Shown here in pieces: positions 32,367 to 40,386 of a DNA stretch of 50,987 nucleotides (positions are counted from its first letter, which is position 1; every line of letters begins with the position of its first letter). This DNA comes from Mycobacterium gordonae. Its GTDB lineage: Bacteria > Actinomycetota > Actinomycetes > Mycobacteriales > Mycobacteriaceae. The DNA lies in NCBI RefSeq assembly GCF_001417955.2, contig NZ_LKTM01000293.1, forward strand, positions 1 to 50,987. The letters run 5' to 3'. A model generated the notes under the pieces. It was not told the origin of the DNA and did no database searches. It saw nothing but the letters and a program-made list of their open reading frames with translations. Both the position numbers and the translations under genes were made by a program.

Positions 32367-32825
32367 TCAGAGAATCGCTACCGACACCACGATCCCGAGC
32401 GCGAACTGCGCCGCCGCCACCATCAATGCGTCGTAGCTGAATTCGTCGGAGTGGAACAGCGTATCCATGTCGATGCCGATCACCACGGTCGCGATCCGCA
32501 TCATCACCACCTGGGCGGCGATGCCGACCAGCCCGAAGACCGCCGACGCCAACAGCCCCTCCCGCAAGTTGCCCGACGACGAGTAGATCGCAATCACCAC
32601 AATGAAAGCCATGCTGACCATCCCGGCCGCGGCCACCAGGATGGCGTTCGGCTTGCCCGCGTTGACCATCTTGCGCAGCGGGCCCGGCGTGGTCAGATCG
32701 ATGGCGTAGAAGCCGATGATCATCAGCACCAGGCCCAGGATCGAGTAGAGCACGATGGCGCCGGCGCCCCGCCCCAACCAACTCCAGTAATCCGAATGCG
32801 GCAGCGCAACAATCGTCGTCGTCAT
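32367..32825 (-). CDS. DUF350 membrane protein (YjfL-like)
   Basis: The 152-residue protein has four hydrophobic segments (about 20-45, 60-82, 90-113, 127-150) and the GxxxxxxDLTTPG region typical of DUF350. Family members recur beside polyamine genes: the E. coli yjfL-yjfM-yjfC cluster pairs DUF350 with a glutathionylspermidine-synthase-like gene, and a DUF350 gene lies near the spermidine synthase gene of M. tuberculosis. No catalytic motif is evident, so transport or membrane scaffolding is the likely role. The ATG at 32825 follows the ligase stop by 34 bases with GGAG ahead of it, which places it as third gene of the operon. Confidence 0.82.
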   Translation of the reverse strand: MTTTIVALPHSDYWSWLGRGAGAIVLYSILGLVLMIIGFYAIDLTTPGPLRKMVNAGKPNAILVAAAGMVSMAFIVVIAIYSSSGNLREGLLASAVFGLVGIAAQVVMMRIATVVIGIDMDTLFHSDEFSYDALMVAAAQFALGIVVSVAIL

Positions 32826-32859
32826 CGCAGATCAGCTCCGTTCATCTCAAAAGGAAGGT

Positions 32860-34026
32860 TCATCTCAGGGGAATTCGGTGTGGAACGAACGCCGCGCCAT
32901 CATCGGTGATGAGTCCGGCCGTCTCGCGGATGCCAAGCCCCGCAGCGGTGTCGCCGACCACCCAGGCCCCCAGAGCCGGCCGCATGTCGTCGAACTCGGG
33001 CAACGGGTCCAACAACTGATAGACGAATCCCTCTTCGCCGTAGAAGCCGCCGGTCGCGGTCTCCATGCCGGCGCCGACGACGGTGACGTTCGCACCTTCA
33101 CGTCCGAGCTTCGGCTTGCGCACGTACTCGGTGAGTTCGTGCGGGTCGTCCAGATAGGCGGGCAACAGGTTCGGGTGCCCCGGATACATCTCCCACAGCA
33201 CGGCCAGGATCGCCTTGTTGGACAGCAACGTCTTCCACAACGGTTCGATCCACATGGTCTGCGGCAGCGTCTGCACCACGTACTTGCCGAACTGATCGTC
33301 GAGCACCCACTCCCACGGGTGCAGCTTGAAGATCGCCCGGATCGGGTCTTCCTCGAGATCGACGAAACGCTCCAGCGCGGAGTCCCAGCCGACGTCCTCG
33401 ATCAACAACCCGACCGTCTGAAAACCGGCCTCGGCCGCGGTCTCCTGCAGATAGGTGGTCGTGATCTGGTCCTCGCCGGTGGCCTCCACGCCCGACCAGG
33501 CGAAGTGTAACTCGTTGCTGGGCAACAGATCCCGCACCATCTTCCAGCGATCGACCAGCTGTTCGTGCAACGAGTTCCACTGATCGTCGTCGGGGAACTT
33601 GTCCTTCAGCCAATACCATTGCAGGATCGCGGCTTCCAACAGCGTGGTCGGCGTATCGGCGTTGTATTCCAGCAGCACCGCGGGGCGCCGGCCGTCATAG
33701 CGTAAGTCGAAGCGGCCGTACACATGTGGATCCGAGCGGCGCCATGATTCGGCGACGTGCGGCCAACTCCATTCCGGCAGACCGAAATCCGCGTACCGCT
33801 CCATCAAGACCACTTGTTCGACGGCATTCAGGCACATCGAGTGCAGCAGCTCGACGTCGGCCTCCAGCGCCAGGATCTCGTCCATCTCGAACTCGTAATA
33901 GACCGACTCGTCCCAGTACGGCCGGTCGGCGCCGCGGGCGTCGCGCGCCGGAGTCCCGTAGACCAGCCCCTGTGATTCGACGATCGACTGCCAATTCGGC
34001 CGCGGCTGGGACCTGGCGCGTTTCAC
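32860..34026 (-). CDS. Glutathionylspermidine-synthase-like ATP-grasp amide ligase (YgiC/YjfC type)
   Basis: This 388-residue stand-alone ligase domain matches the C-terminal synthetase half of E. coli GspS and its relatives YgiC and YjfC. Those form an amide between a carboxylate and a polyamine amine at the expense of ATP. Conserved blocks are all present: GRFD (104-107), LLEYNADTPT (118-127), FKLHPWEW (233-240), EPLWKTLLSNKAIL (261-274), KPKLGREGAN (304-313) and GDTAAGLGIRE (358-368). The amidase half of GspS is absent. Glutathione is not made by mycobacteria, so the carboxylate donor must be something else. The GTG start overlaps the stop of the upstream Gly-rich protein by 4 bases, and a DUF350 gene follows. 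Confidence 0.9.
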   Translation of the reverse strand: MKRARSQPRPNWQSIVESQGLVYGTPARDARGADRPYWDESVYYEFEMDEILALEADVELLHSMCLNAVEQVVLMERYADFGLPEWSWPHVAESWRRSDPHVYGRFDLRYDGRRPAVLLEYNADTPTTLLEAAILQWYWLKDKFPDDDQWNSLHEQLVDRWKMVRDLLPSNELHFAWSGVEATGEDQITTTYLQETAAEAGFQTVGLLIEDVGWDSALERFVDLEEDPIRAIFKLHPWEWVLDDQFGKYVVQTLPQTMWIEPLWKTLLSNKAILAVLWEMYPGHPNLLPAYLDDPHELTEYVRKPKLGREGANVTVVGAGMETATGGFYGEEGFVYQLLDPLPEFDDMRPALGAWVVGDTAAGLGIRETAGLITDDGAAFVPHRIPLR

Positions 34027-34715
34027 GAGCCGCCGCTCCCGCCCTTGCCGCCACTGCCCCCGATGCCGCCGCGCTGGATGGTGGTGCCCGACTTCGTGGT
34101 GACGTTCGCGCCCTTCGGGATGCTGGTCGATCCACCGATCGGGCGCTGACCGACCGAACCCGAGCTGCCGTAGTAGTAGCGGTAGGAATGCCCGCCCCAG
34201 AAGAAGAAGCCGTTCATGCCCGGCGTATGGCCGGTGCAGTAGCTGTCCGGGACGATCACCGGCTGGCCATTGGGGTCATCCTGGACGCACTGCGCCGTCA
34301 CGTTGTCGGGCCTCAACAGCCAGTACCCGACGCCGGCCACCAGACCCACCACCCCGACGGCGGCCGCGGAACCCATCAGGATGCGCTTCTGCTTCTGTCG
34401 CTTGGCTTCCGCGGCCTCACGCGCCTCTTCGAGCTCGCGCTGCTTTTCTTCGTGCTTCTTCCGGGCGCGCAACTCGGCCGGCGTCGGGGGCCTCGGCTTG
34501 GTCGTCGCCGCGTCCTGGAACTGGATGCTGCCCAGCGGTTTCAGCAGCGGCGTGCCGTCCGGCACCTTGTCAGGCGGCTCCTTGAACGGACGGTTCGCAC
34601 CCAACGAACTCCGGCGCGGACGATCCGGAGCCGGTTCGCTCGGCTCGGGCTTGGTCTCTTCGGGCTTGGTCTCCTCGGCCCCGCCGTCCTCGGGCGGGTC
34701 TGATTCGGAATCCAT
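34023..34715 (-). CDS. Single-pass membrane protein with RGG/Gly-rich tail (YgiB/YjfM-like)
   Basis: The 230-residue protein has an acidic Pro/Glu-rich N-terminus (1-55), a charged helical segment likely to be coiled coil (about 80-110), one membrane span (112-134) and an extracytoplasmic part. That part has two Cys (143 and 160), an aromatic FFFWGGHSYRYYYG patch, and the tail IPKGANVTTKSGTTIQRGGI then GGSGGKGGSGGS. The RGG-G motif at 215-219 resembles the TRGGFG of E. coli YgiB/YjfM as I recall it. Those are encoded beside GspS-like ligases, as here. The start at 34715 is preceded by GGAGGGG. It is first in the operon with the ligase and the DUF350 protein, so it is the obvious candidate substrate or partner of the ligase. 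Confidence 0.8.
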   Translation of the reverse strand: MDSESDPPEDGGAEETKPEETKPEPSEPAPDRPRRSSLGANRPFKEPPDKVPDGTPLLKPLGSIQFQDAATTKPRPPTPAELRARKKHEEKQRELEEAREAAEAKRQKQKRILMGSAAAVGVVGLVAGVGYWLLRPDNVTAQCVQDDPNGQPVIVPDSYCTGHTPGMNGFFFWGGHSYRYYYGSSGSVGQRPIGGSTSIPKGANVTTKSGTTIQRGGIGGSGGKGGSGGS

Positions 34716-34785
34716 TAGCGTCCCCTCCGGCCGCCCGCATTCCTGAACACGCGGGCAGTCTCCCACATCTTCCCGGCCGCCGTGA

Positions 34786-35628
34786 CTAAGACCACCAGCG
34801 CTCCAGCACGCGCGCCACACCGTCCTCGCTGTTGGGCGTCGTCACCTCATCGGCAGCGGCCAGCGCTTCGGGGTGCGCGTTCCCCATGGCCACGCCGAGC
34901 CCGGCCTGCAGCAGCATCGGCACGTCGTTCGGCATGTCACCGAACGCGATCACCTCCGCCTCGGTGATGCCCAGCGGTTCGGCGACCTCGCGCAGGCCGG
35001 TGGCCTTGCTGATGCCCCTCGGCAGGATCTCCAGCAGGCCGTTGTTGGTGGAGTAGGTCAGATCGCCTTCCTCGCCGAGGTGCCCGGCCAGCGCCGCAGC
35101 CATATCCGCGCTGACGGCTCCGGCCTTACGGATCAGCAACTTGATCGCCGGCGCACTCAGCAGGTCGTCGAACGACACCTCGGTGTTGTCCGGGTTCAGC
35201 CAGGCGTGCTCGTAGCCGGGCGAGCTGATGAATTGCGGGGTGGCGGTGTCGTGGGCGCGCTCGCCGATCCGCTCGACCGCAAGCCCTACCCCCGGGATGA
35301 CCCGCCGCGCGATGTCAGCCAGGGCCGCCAGGGTGTCTACGGACAGCGTCTGCGCCGACAACACCTTGTCGTGTTCGGGGTCGTAGATGACCGCGCCGTT
35401 CGCGCAGACCGCCATCGGCGCGAACCCGAGGGCCTCCACCACCGGCCTGATCCAGCGCGGCGGACGGCCGGTGGCCAGCACGAAGTGGGTGCCCCCGGCC
35501 ACCGCGGCCTGAACCGCGGCACGCGTGCGCGCGCTGAGCGCTTCTTCCTCATTGAGCAGGGTGCCGTCGACGTCGCACCCGATGAGCGCGGGTTTGTTCG
35601 GCGATGAGGGCGAGGTCGGCTCAGGCAT
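34786..35628 (-). CDS. HAD-superfamily phosphatase (Cof/class IIB type)
   Basis: The 280-residue cytosolic hydrolase has the DxD nucleophile motif in CDVDGTLL (Asp19/Asp21), ATGRPP as motif II, the conserved Lys in GISKATGLRE, and GDMPNDVPML as motif IV. A Cof-type cap lies between about residues 85 and 190. Substrates of this class are phosphorylated sugars, flavins or similar small molecules; which one is unknown. It corresponds to Rv3813c and is the distal gene of a four-gene run with three acyltransferases, 23 bases after the third of them. The RGG-protein operon begins 70 bases further on. Confidence 0.92.
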   Translation of the reverse strand: MPEPTSPSSPNKPALIGCDVDGTLLNEEEALSARTRAAVQAAVAGGTHFVLATGRPPRWIRPVVEALGFAPMAVCANGAVIYDPEHDKVLSAQTLSVDTLAALADIARRVIPGVGLAVERIGERAHDTATPQFISSPGYEHAWLNPDNTEVSFDDLLSAPAIKLLIRKAGAVSADMAAALAGHLGEEGDLTYSTNNGLLEILPRGISKATGLREVAEPLGITEAEVIAFGDMPNDVPMLLQAGLGVAMGNAHPEALAAADEVTTPNSEDGVARVLERWWS

Positions 35629-35651
35629 CGGATCCCTGGGCCGGGGCGTGG

Positions 35652-36455
35652 TTACGGGCGGCCGGCGTTGTCAGTGGGTCCCGCCTTCTGTCGCTTCTTC
35701 GCCGCATCGTCGTACTGCGCCCGCTTGCGGGCTCGTTCGGCGAGCTCGGCGATGCGGAATTCTTTGGACTCGTCCGGGGTCGGCGCGCTCCCGCCCAACC
35801 GGCGTGGCACCCAGGGCTCCCCCGGCGGGTGCGGATAATTCTCCTGCGCCCAATAGAGCATCGCCTGCATCGCCTGGCGGAGAGTGGCATTGAGCGCTTC
35901 GTGGTCGCCTCCCGGAGCCAACGGCGGCCCGATTGCCGCGGTGATGGGAATCTTGCTGCGCACCAGCTTTTTCGGATGGTCCTTGGGCCAGATCCGGTGT
36001 GCGCCCCAGACGATCATCGGAATGATCGGCACCTGCGCCTCCACCGCCATCCGCGCGGCGCCGGTCTTGAACTCCCGGAGTTCGAAGCTTCGGCTGATCG
36101 TCGCCTCAGGATGCACCCCGATCAGTTCGCCCTCCCGCAGCCGCTGCACGGCGACCGCGTAGGCATCGGCACCCATACTGCGGTCCACCGGGATCAGCTG
36201 GATGTGCTTGATCACATAGTTGACCGCCTTCACCTCCTGCATTTCGGCCTTGATCATGAACCGCAACCGGCGCTTGCGTTCCTTGGCCGCAAGCGACGCG
36301 GGGATCCAGTCCACATAACTGGTGTGGTTGAGCGCGATGATGCCGCCGCCCTGCGACGGGATGTTCTCCAGACCGTGGTACGTAATCTTGTTTCCGTTCA
36401 ACGCCATAGCGGTCGGAACGAGATACTCCAGCATCCGGAAGACTGGCTCGGCCAT
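35652..36455 (-). CDS. PlsC-type acyltransferase 3 of 3
   Basis: The 267-residue membrane-associated glycerolipid acyltransferase has the catalytic NHTSYVD motif (HxxxxD) and FMIKAEMQ. The PlsC glycine/acid block is HPEATISRSFE in place of the usual EGTR. The start is the ATG at 36455, preceded by AGGAG. It corresponds to Rv3814c. The C-terminus after WVPRRLGG is a charged tail rich in Lys/Arg/Glu. Likely reaction: acyl transfer from acyl-CoA or acyl-ACP to lysophosphatidate or another lysolipid. It is 19 bases downstream of its paralogue. Confidence 0.92.
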   Translation of the reverse strand: MAEPVFRMLEYLVPTAMALNGNKITYHGLENIPSQGGGIIALNHTSYVDWIPASLAAKERKRRLRFMIKAEMQEVKAVNYVIKHIQLIPVDRSMGADAYAVAVQRLREGELIGVHPEATISRSFELREFKTGAARMAVEAQVPIIPMIVWGAHRIWPKDHPKKLVRSKIPITAAIGPPLAPGGDHEALNATLRQAMQAMLYWAQENYPHPPGEPWVPRRLGGSAPTPDESKEFRIAELAERARKRAQYDDAAKKRQKAGPTDNAGRP

Positions 36456-36474
36456 CTTTGGGTCTCCTTTTTCC

Positions 36475-37230
36475 CTACCGTGACTGACGCGGTGTCCGGC
36501 GTGCGGCCCTCGCCGCCGTCTCCTCAGCGTCCATTCGCGCGGCCTCGTCCAATGTTGGCGCCCCGCCGCCAAGCCGGCGCGGCAGCCAAAGCTCGCCGGC
36601 CGGACGAGGATAATCCTGCTGCACCTCTTCCAGCAGGACGGTCATCGACTCGCGCAACACATCGTTGGTGCGCGCGACGTCCGGGGCGGCCTGCAGCGGT
36701 GGGCCGACGGCTACGGTGACCGGCACCTTCTTGCGCCCCAATTGTCTTGGCAGTCCCTTGGTCCAGATGCGTTGCGCGCCCCAGACGATCAGCGGGACGA
36801 TCGGCACGCCGGCCTCGATGGCCATCCGGGCGGCACCCGTCTTGAAGTCCTTGAGTTCGAAGCTGCGGCTGATCGTGGCTTCCGGATAGACCGCGACCAG
36901 CTCGCCCTCCTGCAACGCGTGCACCGCTGAGACGTAGGCATCGGCGCCGGAGCTCCGATCCACCGGAATCGCACCGTTCTGCTTGATGAGGAAGTTGACG
37001 ACCTTCACCCGCTGCATCTCGGCCTTGATCATGAACCGCAGCCGACGGTGCCGCCGGCGCATGGCCAGGCCGGCCGGCAGAAAGTCGACGTAACTGGTGT
37101 GGTTGATGGCGACCACGGCGCCGCCCTGCGCAGGAATGTTCTGCTCGCCCATGAACGTGATCCGCGTCCCGGTGGCCCGGACCAGGAACTGGGCCAGGAC
37201 CTCGCAGGCGCGGTAAATGGGCTCCGCCAT
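36475..37230 (-). CDS. PlsC-type acyltransferase 2 of 3
   Basis: The 251-residue acyltransferase is closely related to the gene on either side. It shows NHTSYVDFLPAGLA, RFMIKAEMQRV, IPVDRSSGADAY, and YPEATISRSFELKDFKTGAA. It corresponds to Rv3815c. It ends with the shared WLPRRLGGGAPTLDEAARMD motif and a short Arg-rich tail. Three paralogues in one operon suggest either different acyl or acceptor specificities or successive steps in one lipid pathway; nothing in the sequence decides between these. Confidence 0.92.
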   Translation of the reverse strand: MAEPIYRACEVLAQFLVRATGTRITFMGEQNIPAQGGAVVAINHTSYVDFLPAGLAMRRRHRRLRFMIKAEMQRVKVVNFLIKQNGAIPVDRSSGADAYVSAVHALQEGELVAVYPEATISRSFELKDFKTGAARMAIEAGVPIVPLIVWGAQRIWTKGLPRQLGRKKVPVTVAVGPPLQAAPDVARTNDVLRESMTVLLEEVQQDYPRPAGELWLPRRLGGGAPTLDEAARMDAEETAARAARRTPRQSR

Positions 37231-37233
37231 CGA

Positions 37234-38013
37234 TCACTGCTCCGCGGCCCCGGTGGGGTGGGCCCGCTCCGCGCGACGCGCCGCCTTTGCCGCCGCCTCC
37301 TCCGCGTCCATACGGGCCGCCTCGGCCAGCGACGGCGCGCCGCCGCCCAGCCGCCGCGGCACCCAGAATTCCCCGGCCGGGTGCGGCCCGTACTGCTCCT
37401 GAGCGCGAATCAGCAGGTGCTGCATCCGGGAGTGCAACAGGGTGGTCAGTTCATTGGTGGACAGCGTCGGTTCGATCGGCTCACCGACGATCACCTGAAT
37501 CGGCACCTTGGGCCGGAAGATCTTCTTGGGGTGGCCCTTGGTCCAGATCCGCTGAGCGCCCCAGACGATGTGCGGAACGATCGGCACGCCGGCTTCGATC
37601 GCCATCCGCGCGGCGCCGGTCTTGAATTCCTTGATCTCGAAGCTGCGGCTGATCGTCGCCTCTGGGTACACGCCCACCAGCTCGCCGGCCTTGAGGTTAT
37701 CCACGGCCGCCGCGTACGACGCGGCGCCGCTGTCCCGGTCCACCGGGATATGCCGGAAGGACCGCATCAGCGGGCCCGAGATCTTGTGGTCGAACACCTC
37801 CTGCTTGGCCATGAATCGCACTTTGCGGCCCAGGCCCTGCTTGTAGGCCGGCAAACCCGCCAGAGTGAAGTCGAGATAACCCGTGTGGTTGATTGCGACG
37901 ACGGCGCCACCACTTGTCGGCAAGTTCTCCACGCCGGTCACGGTGATCTTGAGACCCTGCAGGCGGAAGATCATTCGGGCGAGGGTGATGGCTGTGCCGT
38001 ATGCAGGTTCCAC
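37234..38013 (-). CDS. PlsC-type acyltransferase 1 of 3
   Basis: The 259-residue acyltransferase heads the operon and corresponds to Rv3816c. Its motifs are NHTGYLDFTLAGLP, RFMAKQEVFDHKISGP, IPVDRDSGAASY and YPEATISRSFEIKEFKTGAA. FMAKQE replaces the FMIKAE of the other two copies, and the acceptor-facing region differs most, so its substrate may differ. The stop is only 3 bases from the start of the next paralogue, which indicates coupled translation. It is divergent from the phosphotransferase gene, with 49 bases between starts. Confidence 0.92.
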   Translation of the reverse strand: MEPAYGTAITLARMIFRLQGLKITVTGVENLPTSGGAVVAINHTGYLDFTLAGLPAYKQGLGRKVRFMAKQEVFDHKISGPLMRSFRHIPVDRDSGAASYAAAVDNLKAGELVGVYPEATISRSFEIKEFKTGAARMAIEAGVPIVPHIVWGAQRIWTKGHPKKIFRPKVPIQVIVGEPIEPTLSTNELTTLLHSRMQHLLIRAQEQYGPHPAGEFWVPRRLGGGAPSLAEAARMDAEEAAAKAARRAERAHPTGAAEQ

Positions 38014-38062
38014 AGCAATTCAGCCTAGTGCTCCGGCGAATGCACAGACAGAGAGGTGAGCG

Positions 38063-38788
38063 TTGTCCTTTCCGTTGTCGCCGCCACCGGTCCCCGGGTT
38101 GGTGCGCCGACTCGCGGCCGGTCGGCGGGTGCGCGCGGTGTGGCGCAACGAGCTCGGCGACCTCACCTTCCGGGTGGCCGACGGCGCCGAGTTCATCAAA
38201 GTGGGTGGTGTCCACTCGGCCGATTTCACCAGCGAGGTGCGGCGGTTGCGCTGGGCCGCGCCCTACCTCCCGGTGCCGGCCGTGATCGATTTCGGGGTCG
38301 ACGAGGGTGCCGCCTGGCTGCGCACCGCCGGGCTGCCCGGGGTGTCCGCCGTGCACCCCCGCTGGCAGGCCGACCCCGCCACCGCGGTCGCCGCGATCGC
38401 TGTGGGGTTGCGCACAATGCACGACCGCCTGCCGGTTACCTCGTGCCCGTTCGACTGGTCGGTGGCCGCCCGGCTGCCGGTGCTGCATCCCGCTCACCGG
38501 GCCAACCTCGGGGATCCGCCGCCGATCGACCGGCTGGTGGTCTGCCACGGTGACGCCTGCGCCCCCAACACCCTGATCGACGACGTCGGCCGCTATTGCG
38601 GGCATGTGGACCTGGGCGAACTCGGGGTCGCCGACCGGTGGGCCGACCTGGCCGTGGCAACGCTGTCGCTGGGCTGGAACTACCCCGGCCAGAACTGGGA
38701 GGCGGAGTTCTTCGCCGCCTACGGCGTCGACCCGGACCCCCTGCGCATCGACTACTACCGGCGCTTGTGGGAGGACCCGGACCTCTGA
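38063..38788 (+). CDS. Aminoglycoside phosphotransferase-fold protein
   Basis: The 241-residue cytosolic kinase-like protein (Rv3817 type) has the catalytic loop VVCHGDACAPNTLID (HxDxxxxN) and the metal-binding GHVDLGELGVADRWADLA. The nucleotide-binding lobe keeps a Lys in EFIKVGG. The start is the TTG at 38063, chosen because GAGAGGTGAG precedes it and the family N-terminus follows. It resembles APH(3') enzymes, but the chromosomal position is conserved in mycobacteria, so a housekeeping substrate is as likely as an antibiotic; resistance should not be assumed. The next gene begins 47 bases downstream. Confidence 0.88.
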   Translation: MSFPLSPPPVPGLVRRLAAGRRVRAVWRNELGDLTFRVADGAEFIKVGGVHSADFTSEVRRLRWAAPYLPVPAVIDFGVDEGAAWLRTAGLPGVSAVHPRWQADPATAVAAIAVGLRTMHDRLPVTSCPFDWSVAARLPVLHPAHRANLGDPPPIDRLVVCHGDACAPNTLIDDVGRYCGHVDLGELGVADRWADLAVATLSLGWNYPGQNWEAEFFAAYGVDPDPLRIDYYRRLWEDPDL

Positions 38789-38835
38789 CGCAAGCTAAAC
38801 TCGAGGCGTCTCCGATACGGTCCGGGAAGGTATTT

Positions 38836-40386
38836 GTGCAGGTTACCAGCGTCGGCCACGCCGGCTTTCTGATCCAGACCCGGGCGGGCAACGTCCTGTG
38901 CGACCCCTGGGTGAACCCCGCCTACTTCGGGTCGTGGTTCCCGTTCCCAGACAATAGCGGCCTGGACTGGGACGCCTTGGGCGACTGTGACTACCTGTAC
39001 GTCTCGCACCTGCACAAGGACCACTTCGACGCCGCGCTGCTGGATGCCCACGTCAACAAGGACGCGGTCGTGCTGCTGCCCGACTTCCCGGTGCCGGATC
39101 TGCGGCACGAGTTCGAGAAGTTGGGATTCCACCGGTTCTTCGAGACGACGGACTCGGTGTCTCACCAGGTGTCCGGGCCCAAGGGCGACCTCGACATCAT
39201 GATCATCGCGCTGCGGGCACCGGCTGACGGCCCGATCGGTGACTCGGCGCTGGTGGTCTCCGACGGTGAGACCACGGTATTCAACATGAACGACGCGCGT
39301 CCGGTCGACCTGGACGTGCTCGCCGCCGACTTCGGCCACATCGACGTCCACCTGCTGCAGTACTCGGGTGCGATCTGGTACCCGATGGTCTACGACATGC
39401 CGGCCCGCGCCAAGGAGGCGTTCGCCACCCAGAAGCGCCAGCGGGGCATGGACCGGGCGCGGCAGTACATCTCGCAGGTGGGCGCGACGTGGGTGGTGCC
39501 GTCGGCCGGCCCGCCGGCCTTCCTGGACCCGGCGCTGCGTCAGCTCAACGACGACCGCCACGACCCGGCCAACATCTTCCCCGATCAGATGGTGTTCCTG
39601 GACCAGATGCGCCGCCACGGCCACGACCGCGGCCTGTTGATGATGCCCGGGTCGGTCGCCGATTTCACCGGCCCGCAACTCAATTCGCTGCAGCACCCGC
39701 TGCCCACCGAAGAGGTGGAGGCGATTTTCATGACCGGCAAAGCCGACTACATCGCCGACTATGCAGCGCGGATGGCGCCGGTGCTGGCCGCCGAGAAAGC
39801 CGGCTGGGCGCCTGCCACCGGCGAACCGCTGCTGGAGCCGTTGCGGGCGTTGTTCGAGCCGATCATGTTGCAGAGCAACGAGATCTGTGACGGCATCGGG
39901 TATCCGGTGGAACTGGTGATCGGTCCGGAGACGGTGATCCTGGACTTTCCCAAACGGGCGGTGCGGGAGGCCATCCCGGACGAGAAGTTCCGCTACGGGT
40001 TCGAGATCGCGCCGGAGCTGGTGCGCACGGTGCTGCGCGACAACGAGCCGGACTGGGTCAACACCATCTTCCTGTCGACCCGGTTCCGGGCCTGGCGCGT
40101 CGGTGGCTACAACGAATACCTGTACACGTTCTTCAAGTGCCTGACCGATGAACGGATCGCCTACGCCGACGGCTGGTTCGCCGAGAGCCACGACGATTCG
40201 GCCTCGATCACGCTGGACGGCTGGGAGATTCAGCGGCGCTGCCCCCACCTGAAGGCCGATCTATCGAAATTCGGTGTGGTCGAAGGCAATACGCTGACGT
40301 GCAACCTGCATGGCTGGCAATGGCGACTGGAGGATGGACGCTGCCTGACTACCCGTGGCCACGAGTTGCGGAGCAGCCGGGCATGA
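38836..40386 (+). CDS. Metallo-beta-lactamase fold protein with C-terminal Rieske domain
   Basis: The 516-residue cytosolic protein has two parts. An N-terminal UlaG/CMP-NeuAc-hydroxylase-like metallo-beta-lactamase fold carries SHLHKDH at 57-63. A C-terminal Rieske [2Fe-2S] site has ligands Cys469/His471 (RRCPH) and Cys489/His492 (TCNLHGW). Both metal sites look complete. The same combination occurs in CMP-N-acetylneuraminate hydroxylase, but there the Rieske domain is usually N-terminal, so the reaction cannot be transferred. The GTG start at 38836 gives exactly the length I know for Rv3818. It overlaps the following small gene by 4 bases. Confidence 0.9.
   Translation: MQVTSVGHAGFLIQTRAGNVLCDPWVNPAYFGSWFPFPDNSGLDWDALGDCDYLYVSHLHKDHFDAALLDAHVNKDAVVLLPDFPVPDLRHEFEKLGFHRFFETTDSVSHQVSGPKGDLDIMIIALRAPADGPIGDSALVVSDGETTVFNMNDARPVDLDVLAADFGHIDVHLLQYSGAIWYPMVYDMPARAKEAFATQKRQRGMDRARQYISQVGATWVVPSAGPPAFLDPALRQLNDDRHDPANIFPDQMVFLDQMRRHGHDRGLLMMPGSVADFTGPQLNSLQHPLPTEEVEAIFMTGKADYIADYAARMAPVLAAEKAGWAPATGEPLLEPLRALFEPIMLQSNEICDGIGYPVELVIGPETVILDFPKRAVREAIPDEKFRYGFEIAPELVRTVLRDNEPDWVNTIFLSTRFRAWRVGGYNEYLYTFFKCLTDERIAYADGWFAESHDDSASITLDGWEIQRRCPHLKADLSKFGVVEGNTLTCNLHGWQWRLEDGRCLTTRGHELRSSRA

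Noticed and set aside
38063..38788. The APH-fold gene as an antibiotic resistance determinant
   Set aside because: The gene sits at a conserved mycobacterial position and no mobile-element signs surround it, so there is no basis to claim resistance.
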